A stretch of DNA of 64,000 nt from Reticulitermes speratus. Lineage: Eukaryota; Arthropoda; Insecta; Blattodea; Rhinotermitidae. The position numbers were made by a program, and so were the translations under genes. Shown one piece after another: positions 21,957 to 32,779 of the stretch. The stretch's first letter is position 1. The number at the start of each line of letters is the position of its first letter. The notes below the pieces were generated by a model, which did no database searches, had not been told where the DNA came from, and saw only the letters and a list, made by a program, of their open reading frames with translations. Location of the stretch: NCBI GenBank assembly GCA_021186555.1, contig JAJKFL010000013.1, forward strand, positions 38,677,644 to 38,741,643, written 5' to 3'.

Positions 21957-21987
21957 TTTCGGAGAAACCTATGGCCTTCATTTTCAG
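21957..21987 (-). repeat. Dispersed hairpin motif (long-stem type)
   Basis: - strand: ctgaaaatgaaGGccataggtttctCCgaaac. Related to the copies at 40.4 and 56.0 kb. Confidence 0.45.
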
Positions 21988-22261
21988 AGTAGGAAACAAA
22001 GTGTATTGTGGTTTGGTGTTTCGGTACCAACGTTAAAAAGAAATTGACCGATTGTGTAAATGTTGTTAGTTTATAAAGCTGTGAGAATGGCCGGCTTAAT
22101 GAGTCTTCGTATTTCATAACAAATAAAGGATTTCACGATTAACTGAGAAATTTTCAGATTATATAGATGAATTCTGTTTATGGAGTTAGTTGGGTTACTG
22201 CAGAATATTGCGGAAGTTGAGTCTCTTACAGTGGTGTTGGTTAAGGATCAGTTATTGGGTG

Positions 22262-22396
22262 ATGTTGCAAAGTGCCTGGTGGCTGGTTGGGCCCAGGGCC
22301 GGTGTGGACAGTGCGGAAAAACTCGTCCCCACCGAGATTCGATCTCCGGACCGTCCAGCCCCTAGCGAGTCGCTAAACCGACTGAGCTATCCTGGT
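22262..22396 (-). mobile_element. SINE-C, head-containing fragment
   Basis: The tRNA-like head is clear on the - strand (gatagctcagtcggtttagc, then cggtccggagatcgaatctc). Most of the body is absent. Confidence 0.7.
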
Positions 22397-22894
22397 GCAA
22401 AAGAATGCAATACTTTCCTCCGAAACGATTGTAAATTTATACCAGATTACAAGAAATCACAGCCCAGAGAGCGGCAGTCTTCATGGTATGTGGTGTACGT
22501 GATTAGATACATGTGAAGAAAACAGATTAATTAAGAGGCTTAGGAGTGGACGGGTGAGGTCGCAGGGAAATTATTTTTAAATTCGTAGGTTTGAACTTAT
22601 TGACTGGATTTGACTAAATGAAGTTTTGGATCCATTGTGTGAGGGGATAATGAAGATAATAATGTTCTGGGACATGACAGTGTGTAGTTGTGTACATTTA
22701 TCGACGTTTTATAGGAACCTGCTCCCCCCCCCCCCCCCGTTATCATTTATGTTTTACGTCTTTCTGCAGGTTCGGTAAACTTGTATCAGACTACACGGCG
22801 TCGCATTCCAAACACTGTCACCTTTATAGTTACCGAGGTACGAGCCACGTGACAGCCACAAATCTCACTTAGAATCATGAACATGCGGCTACCA

Positions 22895-22975
22895 TAAAAG
22901 GTGGGAAATATCTTGACCAGTCTCTCGACCTTAGCAGCTTCTAAAGGAGAATTCTGCTTCATGGGATTAGGCTTT
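22895..22975 (+). mobile_element. LINE 3' UTR fragment
   Basis: aaaaggtgggaaatatcttg, accagtctctcgacc and agcttctaaaggagaattct align by order with the 20.0-kb copy. Confidence 0.35.
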
Positions 22976-22989
22976 ATGCATAAATTACA

Positions 22990-23925
22990 CCGTGGAGTTA
23001 GTCCTGTTTTGTGCGAGTGCTGTTAAAATATAAGTACGTTTCCGAAGTTTCGGAGCAAAATTATGCTTGCATATTCAGTTTCACCAGTCCTGAAGGTAGA
23101 GTCAGTATGGCTACTCCACAACTTCGACATCGCAGCTAAAGTTCTCACGATGCGAGCTTCCAGAAATAAGAACAACTTAAATATTAATAACCGCGAAACC
23201 TAAAATATGTTAAGTTTTAGGCATACAGTGATTCCCTCTGCGAGCGAGCCCTCAGTAGGAAGAGTGAGACGCTCCCGCCGTCAAGTGACGCCGAACCATA
23301 AACGCGCAAACTCGCTTAAAACCGGCGCTCTCTAGAAAAATCAAATCTGTGCAGGAGGAAATTTGAAGACACCGGGCGGTGAAACCGTCAATTTGTGAGG
23401 CTACAGATTACCATGAAGATGGAAGCAGCAGGATCGTCCAAAATTTGGTACTTCTCTGCCAGACCCCCCAAGGCATTACATCCCAGAGAACAGTAATCTT
23501 CACTCTTCCTTTGTGTGAATTTGTCATCCAAGGCCACTAGGAAGTTTACATTGCGGATAACTGCTTTAATTCACCCCTGGACACCCGCAGATGTGGGCAA
23601 GGTAAATTCCATCCCACGCACTTTAAAATACTTGGCATCCGGAAAACATCTTGGAATGCTGCGGGTAGTATAGGGGTTGGTGGCGTGGGAAGGTGTCTGT
23701 AACGGCATAGACTATCGCATGCCTGCCCACATGGCTTTTTGGGTGTGTCATTGCTACCTTGATGCATGCGTGTGATTTGGATAAATGCCAGGAAGTTCAC
23801 TGTAAACAGGAGATGGATGTAAGTAACGCATTCTGTGATCACCTGTCATCCTACACAAAGTGAGACTTGCAATACAACAAACACAAATAAAATACAGCTC
23901 AATTACCTCCTTCTACATATTTTAG
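22990..23925. other. No recognised feature
   Basis: Nothing supported. Confidence 0.35.
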
Positions 23926-24985
23926 GCGCGTTCGCAAAATTGCGAAAAGCGACTATTAGCTTCCTTGTTTATTAATTAATTATTTTACTCCAACAAATGC
24001 ATTAAACTATTTTAGTGTTTACTTATCCCTACATATGTTTCGGCACTCCTTGTGCCATCCTCAGGGGTGTCGTGGAGAGTTTACAGTTTTCAATGCATCC
24101 AATTCAATTTCACAACATATAAATCACTATCACTGAATATCACTTGTCTTCTTGTTCATGGTGGTTAGCTTATCTTCTGTGGTGTTTTATTAAAATTGAA
24201 TGATTAAAACTTTATTAATGAAGATAGTCGTGGTATAAAATATTATGTCTTCATTTATAAAGATTTAATTATTAAATTTTAATAAAACAACAAAGAAGAT
24301 AAGCTAACCACCATGAACAAGAAGATAAGTGATATTCAATGATAATGAATTACGAGTATAGTGAATTATGATCTCTCGACGACACCCCTGAGGATGGCAC
24401 AAGGAGTGCCGAAACATATGTAGGGATAAGTAAACACTAAAATAGTGTAGTGCATTTGTTGGAATAAAATAATTGATTATTAAATTGCACGGTATATATA
24501 TAATATAAAGTTCCTTATTTATGTCCGTCCACATGGAACAACTCGGCTCCCACTAGACGGAGTTTTATGAAATTTGATATTTGAGTATTTTTCGAAAATC
24601 TGTCGAGGGAATTCAAGTTTCATTAAAATCTGACAAGAATAACGTGTACTTTACAAGAAGACCTATGTACATTTATGGTAATATCTCACTGAATTCTTCA
24701 TAGAATGAGAAATAATTCAGACAAAAGTTGTAGAGAAAATCAAAACACACATTTTGTATTCAAACCTTTCTCCGAAAATTGTGCCGTTTTTGAGATAATG
24801 TGGAAAAATATGGTAGAGCCAGACAGGCCACAGATAACAATATAATACGGTGCATGCGCTTTGCATGCTGGATAACTAAGACTACAGAAACACTCAGACT
24901 GTGTAATAACCTACCTATTGCCTTTACACGGCAACAAGAATTACGTGAACGCAACTCAGTATTATATTATACCTATATTGCCTGC
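23926..24985 (+). mobile_element. TIR-470 element, copy 3, split by a foldback insertion
   Basis: The first 43 bases (tttaggcgcgttcgcaaaat to attagcttc) are separated from the rest (24518 onward, tgtccgtccacatggaacaa) by FB-4. The second part runs to aattacgtgaacgcaactca. The order is as in copies 1 and 2, so the foldback inserted after this element was in place. Confidence 0.75.
23978..24474. mobile_element. Foldback element FB-4 (about 500 bp)
   Basis: Arms start with aattattttactccaacaaa and end with the reverse complement. Hairpin motifs at 24038-24064 (-) and 24387-24414 (+), stem GGCAC-aagga-GTGCC. An inner arm pair (cttgttcatggtggttagct) also matches. The terminus is shared with FB-3 and FB-6. 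Confidence 0.85.
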
Positions 24986-25008
24986 CTTGTTATATTTTTT
25001 ACCCAAAT

Positions 25009-25035
25009 CCTGATGATGGCCCATTATGGTCGAAA
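25009..25035 (+). repeat. Dispersed hairpin motif
   Basis: cctgatgatGGCCcattatGGTCgaaacatg. Stem of four pairs with one G-T pair. It lies just past the end of TIR-470 copy 3. Confidence 0.55.
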
Positions 25036-25377
25036 CATGTAGCGTGCTGAGAAGAACGTTATTTTACAATAACTGATAGTTATTTTTGAATGTGTTTTTA
25101 TTTATTGATAGGCAATTTGTAATTTCCGCACCACAGTCCAGTTATTTCTTCATTATCTGAAAATAACTCATTTAAATTTTCTTATTAATTAATCTTCAAC
25201 AGCTTCTGACGATGGTGTAATTTTATAGACGTGACACTCGTCATCGTGTCAGGCTAATTCCCAAGTCCTTTCGTAGACTGTTCAGTCTTCATTTTCAGAT
25301 GAGGAGAGAAAAGGGCCCAACGTGCTCCTGTGATAGTCACGGGCCAGCACAGGAAGTCCTGCTTCTTCCCTTTTCAC

Positions 25378-25408
25378 CTGAAGACGGACACAGATACATT
25401 CTCCGAAA
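25378..25408 (+). repeat. Dispersed hairpin motif (weak)
   Basis: cctgaagacGGacacagatacattctCCgaaatg. The flanks are kept but the stem is mostly lost. Confidence 0.4.
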
Positions 25409-25411
25409 TGT

Positions 25412-27140
25412 TATGGGGGTTTTTAGTCTGCGACAACGGACAGTGTCCCAAATATCGCTTGTACGAGTATTACAAGTATTTCTGTACAAGTGCATTTACC
25501 GTTTGAGATAGGTCAGTTTTATAACTTCTATGGCAGTTACTCGACGACCCCTCCAAATATATGTGCCTTTTTTTTAGTTAGGAAGTGTTTACCACCTGGT
25601 ACCTACCTATTTAACCTGATTGCTGCTTAGTTAATTAGTCAAGTAGAAAGTTTTTCTCTTAAGTATGTGGAAGTGGCTGCTGAACTGGTCTGTCTTTGTC
25701 GCCTATTAATTCTCTTCATTAGCTACATGTTGCTTATGGCCCAGAGGTGTTTAAAGCGGGCTGCTTGCGATTTGCATGTGGCGGAGAGCCAAGAGAGGAC
25801 AAGGGACCTGTTTGGTTCCCACGTCCTGCAGAAATTGCGTCGTGCCACTTTAACGGTGAACCGAAAACAGGGACAGTTTTTTTTTTGGGGGGGGGGGGGG
25901 AGGGGGGCTGCAGTGAACCACACATTGGCAGTTCGATTTGATGAATTGGGATTCTATCCCTTGTAAGGGCAGAGATTTTTAAAACACTTTGTGGCCAACG
26001 CAGCTTCTTATACAATAAGAACTGGAAGCTTATCACCTGCCTTCATCTAGTGTCGAGGTTATGAATGCGTGGAGCTATCCCTCTATTTTTCCACGTGTCG
26101 TGGCGTAGGTCTTGGTTAAGCGCTGGTGTTTATCCCACCTTACAAGTTAGCACAACGGCCGTGTTTATGCTGTTCATTACAGATAATTTAAAGCGCAGTG
26201 TCTTATGGCGTGATGTTAATACATTAATAAAATCTATACATTACCACTACCGTCGGATAGATCGACAAGGCTTGTCGAGTCAGGGGACAGGCATAAACAC
26301 CTACTTAATGAAGGTCTTATGGACTCTGAGAATGTAGCTTTTACTTTTTTTTTCTTTGCTTCCATATCTCTGTCTTTTGTGCTAAGCCTTCCAAAGATGC
26401 ACGACCTGCTCACAAAGAGCATGCACGTGTCTGTTACATGTTCATTAGCGTTTCGAGTCCTGAAATATGGAAAGCCTTACGTGTAGCACGTGGTATTTTT
26501 TTCTCCTTCCTGCGCGTGAAATTTCTATTTTTATATCCCTCCTCCCTCCCCAGTCTTCTTACTTATTTTTCTGTTCGTTCGTACAACGAAATTACAACGA
26601 ATCGTGTTGTATTTTCTTTATTTTCCTCTTTCCACTGTATTGCGTTTTTATATGTTGTCACCCTATCAAAACATTTGTAATGATCGCAAAAACATTCTTG
26701 TAACACCCTGTATATAATAAGTCTTTTAAATCAAAAATTAAATGAAAATAGAACATAGAACGGCCGGCTGCTTCTGTTGCCTGTGACACGGTTGTCATGT
26801 CGCTATTTCGAGGATTCATATGTATGCCAAAACTTTTCCTTTGATAGCATAATTTATGCGTAGGTATACAAAAATATCCTTTTTCTCTTCAATCTTCCTT
26901 TTCCACCATCTTCTTCCCTTAGCCGTAGAAAACACTTGCGACTTACAAAAACATTCAATGTGACTGTCGTGTGTCATAAGAACTAACTCCATTTCTCGTC
27001 TGAAAGTTCGAGATTTTGACGTCTGTCCCGAAACTTTCCCTCAATGAGGTTGTTTAATGTTAGATTCTTATACACAAAAAATAGTGCGTATGCCATTCAT
27101 GTGTCTTTTATAACGAAACACATGAGAAATTTAAAAAAAA
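25412..27140. other. Upstream region of the 27.5-kb gene; no recognised gene
   Basis: Contains a T-run/G-run junction (about 25877-25910) that gives misleading frames on both strands. The frames here have no recognisable domain. Confidence 0.35.
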
Positions 27141-27152
27141 AAAATCGAAACT

Positions 27153-27509
27153 CGCGTGTAAGTCACGTGTTTGTAAAATTCCCTCGCGCGGGTTCCAGGA
27201 GTCCCTTTACATCACCACCCTCATTACTGCATATAAACGACCTTCCTTTTTTTTGTGCCCCTCAACATCCAGGAAGGCACATGAATGTGTTACAAGACCT
27301 CGTCTATTATATGGAAAGGGAAATAAGACAAGATGGCAGGTGGTTTTTGGAGTTCTCTTCCTGGGAAAGCTCTGCTGTAACCTTCCCACGGTTCAAGTCT
27401 GCCATGAGGTTGAAGGGGGGGGGGGGGGACAGGCAGCATGCCCGGCACACACCTGGCACCTGCCATGGCGGGAACACTGCGCGCGGTCCGGCTCACGAGT
27501 TCAGCACGC
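27153..27509 (+). promoter_or_regulatory. Candidate Notch-responsive promoter region
   Basis: Sites seen: CGCGTG (27153) and CACGCG (27504), class-C HES sites; CACGTG (27164); proneural E-box GCAGGTG (27336) and its reverse complement CACCTGC (27457); a high-affinity Su(H)/CSL site TTCCCACG (27383, reverse complement CGTGGGAA). A 14-base G run is at 27415-27428. Su(H) plus proneural sites close to the TATA box is the known architecture of Enhancer of split complex genes. Each motif alone is short enough to occur by chance; the combination carries the weight. Confidence 0.55.
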
Positions 27510-27517
27510 GCCTGGCC

Positions 27518-27525
27518 TATAAAAG
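27518..27525 (+). promoter_or_regulatory. TATA box
   Basis: TATAAAAG, 35 bases before a plausible initiator (TCAGAC at 27551, start near 27553). The GC-rich flanks stand out from the AT-rich surroundings. Confidence 0.65.
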
Positions 27526-27552
27526 GCAACCCGGCCTGCCTTAGGCAGCATC

Positions 27553-27745
27553 AGACCTTGGTAAATTCTAGTAAGCAGAACAACCCAACAACCAACTAGT
27601 TGTTCTTCAACATCAATCACGATCAACTAGAAAATTATCAGTCGACATCTCTAAAAATACCTCAGGTTTTCGTAAAAGCAATTAATACACTTTGTATTTG
27701 CTGCTGCAATTACGGCACTGTATATTTTCCGAAGTAGAAATTACC
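27553..27745 (+). other. Predicted 5' UTR
   Basis: About 193 bases between the inferred start and the first ATG, with no upstream ATG. Rich in CAAC/ATCAA (aacatcaatcacgatcaac). Confidence 0.5.
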
Positions 27746-27874
27746 ATGTGTGTTGGTCGATATATAAGAAGATCTAGAACCACTCCCGCCTCTTCCCTGG
27801 ACCAGAGAACATTGAACCACGCCCACACAGATGCAAATTCATCTCCTGCAACGTCGACAAGAACTTACCGAAAG
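27746..27874 (+). CDS. Exon 1 of a predicted Bearded-family (E(spl) complex) gene
   Basis: The start is chosen because it is the first ATG after the inferred transcription start (context taccATGt), and the frame stays open to the donor AAG|GTATGT at 27875. It encodes 43 residues, starting MCVGRYIRRSRTT, polar and Ser/Thr-rich in the middle, and ending STRTYRK. It has no signal peptide or membrane segment. The intron is phase 0 and joins in frame to 32498. At the join the protein reads RTYRK then PMKPMLPRKL, a basic stretch of the kind found near the N-terminus of Bearded-family proteins. It also recalls the basic region of HES proteins (YRK.MKP.LERKRRARIN), though exon 2 lacks the RR pair and second helix. 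The exon structure is predicted from signals only; no transcript was seen. Confidence 0.55.
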
Positions 27875-27944
27875 GTATGTTATGATTTTGTATTGTCATA
27901 CTATAATTTTTAAATGCTTCACAATAAGCATGTGGACCGAGATA

Positions 27945-28185
27945 TCGTAGCCGGTACAGCGATTCGATAGGGGCTGGACGGTTCGGGGATCGAATCCCGG
28001 TGTGTGTGAGATCTTCCGTACCCTCCAGACTTGCTCTAAGTCCTATCCAGCCTCCTATAAAGGGTCATTCCCGAGTGGTAAGGCAAGCAGGACGTGGCAT
28101 TAACCACCCGCGCCGAGGTTACAGAAAGAGTAGAGCTGTGCCTATACTCCCCCTCTGTAGGGTGAGGTTTACTTTTTGTAAGTAT
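27945..28185 (+). mobile_element. SINE-C, sense copy in intron 1
   Basis: Intact B-box-like gttcggggatcgaatcccgg. Body blocks follow to cctatactccccctctgtag. Some central deletions. Confidence 0.75.
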
Positions 28186-28724
28186 TCTTATTTCACTCAA
28201 TACAAAATTAAGTTTTTAAGTTCTGGATTTCCTTGTATGATGAAACACATGGTACATAATTTACAGAAATTCACACAGCATAAAACACAGCTTAAAATTT
28301 TACGTAAGTACATGGTTTGAAATTGTAAGTAATAAACTATAAAAATGTGTGAAGACTTCTGTCAGCTTATTCATTGTTTAAATTAATTAAATTTATATTA
28401 GATTGTTGAAAATTAAATTGTTGTTAATGAAAACACGTAATATTTTTCTAGTAACCGTGTTTGTAAAATATGAACACGCACATAACTTTTTTAATCGTAC
28501 TTATTATTTTGAAAAAGAAGGTTCTTAAGTTTGAAAGGTAGTAGTTCGGCATTCCAGGCTTCCTTTTCTTAAAATTTAAACAAAATCAAGTCCTATCAGG
28601 AAGGTCAAATCGGCTTTTCGCAGTTGCACAGTGCTTTGCTTTCAACACAATGTGACTGTAATTTGCTATAAATTAAATTAGAGTGCATGTTCCTGATAAG
28701 GATATAGATGGGTAAAAGTAGCTA

Positions 28725-28940
28725 AATTTATTCCTGTACATACTTTAAGGACTTGGGACAGTGGAGATATAGTTCCACTTATTTTTAATTTAGGCACTAG
28801 ATGGTTTTGAGTGGTCAGCTTCACGCCCTGGTGAATTATCTTCCGGGGAAAGCGCCCCCGTACCCATTGAATAGGAGAATGGGTGGGCCCCAAAGCCGGT
28901 CTGGACGTTTGGAGATTGTGCCAAAGGCGAATGCCTGTAA
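28725..28940 (-). mobile_element. SINE-C, antisense copy in intron 1
   Basis: Blocks tatagttccacttatttt, gcactagatggttttgagtg and gggccccaaagccggtctgg. The head is missing. Confidence 0.7.
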
Positions 28941-29035
28941 GAAGAAAGAACTGCTTAATAAACATGTTTTATAATAAATAGATTAGAAGGTGACGATAAA
29001 ATAAAGTGGTGAAATAATATAATTTTATATAAGGG

Positions 29036-29061
29036 ATGATGATGATGATGATGATGATGAT
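29036..29061 (+). repeat. (GAT)n microsatellite
   Basis: About eight gat units. Confidence 0.85.
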
Positions 29062-29590
29062 AAGACATTGGCCTTAATATCAACCTGCTAGCATTTTTAT
29101 CTGTGTAGCAAGAAGTATACAAATTTACTCTAAAATCATAACCTTTTAAATTATGATAATTTTAGACGTTACTTACATACTTAATATGCACATACTTGTA
29201 AACTTACATACTGAAGGGGGGGGGGGGGAGGAATGTACTTTTACCCTCTTAAGAGAGAGGTTCGTAAAAAGTCAGTTTCTAACTTACAGAGAACACAATG
29301 TGTTTCCGTTATGAAATCCAATCATTTAATATGTTTAGGGCAGTGGTCGTTATTGATATCAGAACTATACGGGACATATAACTACACATTGGACATATTA
29401 ATTTTTCAAATTATACAATAGGTGCTACACATACGTACCACTAGACTTTAACCCGTAAAAAATATATTATATTAGCAATAAATTGTACATATGTCTCTAT
29501 ATCAGAAAGCAATATTCCATTTTTTTTAAATGTGTCAACAATTGTAGAAGAAACTCAGCTTGTTGGAAACCTTTGTAAAACGGTATGAAT

Positions 29591-30390
29591 ATGTTACATA
29601 GCTAGTCATAAGATATCAAAACAGGATATCTTCATTATAGGAACTGAGATGTTCACGTAAATATGTTACATAGCTAGTCTTAAGTTATCACAACAGGATA
29701 TCTTCATTATAGGAACAGACATGTTCACGTAAATATGTTACATAGCTAGTCTTAAGTTATCACAACAGGATATCTTCATTATAGGAACAGACATGTTCAC
29801 GTAAATATGTTACATAGCTAGTCTTAAGTTATCACAACAGGATATCTTCATTATAGGAACAGACATGTTCACGTAAATATGTTACATAGCTAGTCTTAAG
29901 ATATCACAACAGGATATCTTCATTATAGGAACAGACATGTTCACGTAAATATGTTACATAGCTAGTCATAAGATATCACAACAGGATATCTTCATTATAG
30001 GAACTGAGATGTTCACGTAAATATGTTACATAGCTAGTCTTAAGTTATCACAACAGGATATCTTCATTATAGGAACAGACATGTTCACGTAAATATGTTA
30101 CATAGCTAGTCTTAAGATATCAAAACAGGATATCTTCATTATAGGAACAGACATGTTCACGTAAATATGTTACATAGCTAGTCTTAAGATATCAAAACAG
30201 GATATCTTCATTATAGGAACTGACATGTTCACGTAAATATGTTACATAGCTAGTCTTAAGATATCACAACAGGATATCTTCATTATAGGAACTGACATGT
30301 TCACGTAAATATGTTACATAGCTAGTCTTAAGATATCAAAACAGGATATCTTCATTATAGGAACTGACATGTTCACGTAAATATGTTGAT
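29591..30390 (+). repeat. 72-bp tandem array (11 copies) with an internal palindrome, in intron 1
   Basis: atgttacatagctagtc recurs every 72 bases from 29591 to 30311. Each unit contains AAGATATC..aacag..GATATCTT, a hairpin of eight pairs; in several units the left arm is aagttatc, which weakens it. Variants (cata/ctta, gaacagac/gaactgac/gaactgag) alternate along the array, useful for tracing unequal exchange. Confidence 0.95.
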
Positions 30391-30619
30391 TTGTCAGATG
30401 TCTGTTTCTGATATTAATTCATTCTTTTATATCGCACGTGTCTTAAAAACTGAAAATAACTTGTTACTCTCTTATACACGAAATATTTGACAAAGAGCCT
30501 CGAAATGACACCCCACATTTATGTTCGGCTCTCAAAACAGAACCCTGATTTTAAATATATGCGCCACTGCCTGTACAAAAATTCAATAAAAACCTTTCAC
30601 ATATATAACCTCGTAAGCA

Positions 30620-30890
30620 AGCAGACTAGGCTAAATACTGGACGACACGGCAAGGATTTCGAATCCTGGCAGAGGCAACAGATTTTACTGTTCTCCAAAA
30701 TATCTAGACCGGCAGTTGGGCCCACCCAGCCGCTTACTCAATTTGTACCGGGGGGCTGTTTCCGCGGGGGTAAAGCGGCCGGTGCGAGAGGCTAAACACT
30801 TACCTCAATCTAGTGCTGGGATTAAGAATGAGTAGACCTATGCATCCACACTTCTTATATGTTTTTATGGCCTATGCAGGGACAAATTAT
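30620..30890 (+). mobile_element. SINE-C, sense copy in intron 1
   Basis: Blocks gacgacacggcaaggatttc, gaccggcagttgggcccacc, gtaaagcggccggtgcgaga and 3' ttatggcctatgcagggac. Confidence 0.7.
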
Positions 30891-30925
30891 TTGTTTAAAA
30901 TTGTATATATTGCACAGGAAAGTAA

Positions 30926-31231
30926 CGGGGTCACGCGGTGGCGCAGTTGGTTGAGGCACTGCGCTACAAGCCGGAAGGTCGCGGGTTAGATTTCCGAAGG
31001 AGTCGGAATTTTTTATTGACTTAAGCCTTCTGGCCACACTATGGCCCTGGCGTCGACTCAGCCTCTAATAGAAATAAATACCAGGAATACTTCCTGGGGG
31101 GTTAAGGCGGCCGGTGCTTAGGACTGACAACCTTTCCACCTTCACGTGCCGACTTTCTGGATATCTGGGAGCCTGAACCTCCTGGAACCCTAGGAGCCTG
31201 TCCAGGCCTGTATAGGGATAACTTTATTTTT
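30926..31231 (+). mobile_element. SINE-B, full length, with TSD
   Basis: The tRNA-like head ggtggcgcagttggttgagg and B-box-like gtcgcgggttagatttccg are followed by a body with cactatggccctggcgtcga, ccaggaatacttcctggggg and aacctcctggaaccctagg. Flanked by the target duplication acaggaaagtaa (30914) / acaggacagtaa (31232), one mismatch. Confidence 0.85.
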
Positions 31232-31612
31232 ACAGGACAGTAATAATTGAACCCTGGCACACATACTCTTCAAGAAGTACAGTTTAGTTATGTTTTGTAC
31301 CGAGTTACTAGGAGGCCTGCTTGACGATATACAGGGTTCAAATCACAACCCGATCACTAGCTCTCCTAAGTGAAATGTTTCATAGTTTCCTCAGTCTGTA
31401 CTTTCAATCAGAATAGCACCTCGTATTGTGCTAAGACGGCGTCTTTGTTGATCGTTGAGAAGCCACCAATCATCACCACCACTGATGTTATATAGCCTAA
31501 GACTCTGACACCATTGTTAATTACAGTACAATGAGATAAATTCCAGTTGAGATAAAACAAGCTTTAAATATTGGATGGACTTTTATTCAGATTAGACCCT
31601 ATTTATAAGAGC

Positions 31613-32105
31613 AGTTTTTGAATTGTGTGTCTGCAGCCTTAGTTATCCAGCAAGCAAAGCGCGTGCGTCGTATTATATTGTCATCTGTGGCCTGTCTGGC
31701 TCTACCATATTTTTCCACATTATCATACAAACGGCACGATTTTCGGAAAAAAGTTATGGCACATGAAATGTGTGTTCTGATTTTCTCTATAACTTTGTCT
31801 GAAACATTTCTCATTCTAAGAAGAATTTAGCGAGATATTATCATAAATGTACTTAGGTCTTTATGTAAAGGGTCCGTTATTCTTGTCATATTTATATAAT
31901 AATAATAATAATAATAATAAATAATAATAATAATAATAATTTTAATAAAACTTGAATTTTCGCAACAGATTTTCGAAAAATTCTCAAATTTCAAATTTCT
32001 TAAAACTCCATCTAGTGGGAGCCGAGTTGTTCCATGCGGACGGACGGACAGACAGACATGACGCTAATGGTGGTTTTTCGCAATTTTGAAAAAGCGCCTA
32101 AAAAT
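31613..32105 (-). mobile_element. TIR-470 element, copy 4
   Basis: Reverse orientation. Interrupted by an (AAT)n microsatellite (31899-31941) and ending gaaaaagcgccta. The outer left terminus is missing. Confidence 0.75.
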
Positions 32106-32198
32106 GAATCTATAAACTCAAATGTAAAATATGAGATCTTATAATATAGTTATAATATAATATGCACTTTAAACTTTTACTTATCATTTTTCTACAGG

Positions 32199-32229
32199 CC
32201 TGATGATGATCCATATATAGGATCGAAAC
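32199..32229 (+). repeat. Dispersed hairpin motif
   Basis: cctgatgatGATCCatatataGGATCgaaacatg. The stem is wholly different from the GGCAN types but perfectly paired. Confidence 0.65.
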
Positions 32230-32497
32230 ATGTAGCCTAACAATCTGACATAATAAAAGCCGTGTATAGACTGACCTTGAATTGTATTGAATGGTAGTAA
32301 AAGCTAAACGGATTGGTAGTCAGCAAAATAAAAATAATTAACCTGTATAGAATTAGCCTCTTTCTTTTTGCTTAATACGTATAATTTGTTCGTAAGATTT
32401 AGGTCTGTATTAAATTAAATCCTGTTCATATTATTCTATTCTAGATCACTATAATGCATAACTTTAGCAGCAATTAAATACCAGGTAATGTTTGCAG

Positions 32498-32734
32498 CCC
32501 ATGAAGCCCATGTTACCTCGAAAACTGACAAGTTCAGCCAGAATCAACTTGAACAACTACTGGAACATCCTGGAAGATCTGGTACCGTGTGACATCACAA
32601 TGAGCAGCAGAAATGACGACGTCGATATGTCGAATGAGATCAACGAGAATCTGGCCAATGAGAGATTAGAGCAGTCACGTGACATGATCTCAAAATGTCA
32701 AGGAAGACATTGTGTCTCACGCGTCGAAATTTAC
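32498..32734 (+). CDS. Exon 2 of the predicted Bearded-family gene (Neuralized-binding motif)
   Basis: 79 codons between acceptor tgtttgcag| and donor TAC|GTAAGT, both phase 0. It opens PMKPMLPRKLTSSARINLNN, a basic/amphipathic stretch. After an acidic linker (RNDDVDMSNE) comes NENLANERLEQ, an exact fit to NxANE(K/R)LE, the signature of Bearded-family proteins that bind the Neuralized E3 ligase and so damp Delta endocytosis in Notch signalling (family knowledge). The exon ends SRVEIY; in the family an aromatic-basic PVHF.RT..GTFFW block should come next, and the perfect donor sits there. I could not find that exon downstream. If the donor is unused, translation stops at TGA 32777 after 14 more codons. 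An internal ATG (32501) could start a shorter protein if exon 1 is wrong. No stop or frameshift is seen. Confidence 0.65.
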
Positions 32735-32779
32735 GTAAGTTCGGACAATTGCACTTTGCGGGAGCATTCTGCCTCTTGA

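Larger units (their letters stand above)
27875..32497 (+). other. Predicted intron 1 (4.6 kb)
   Basis: Donor GTATGT, acceptor tgtttgcag before 32498. It holds sense and antisense SINE-C copies, one SINE-B, a 72-bp tandem array and TIR-470 copy 4. The polypyrimidine tract before the acceptor is weak. Confidence 0.5.

Noticed and set aside
25667-26036. Four overlapping frames on both strands
   Set aside because: They all run through a T/G homopolymer stretch. No consistent coding signal.
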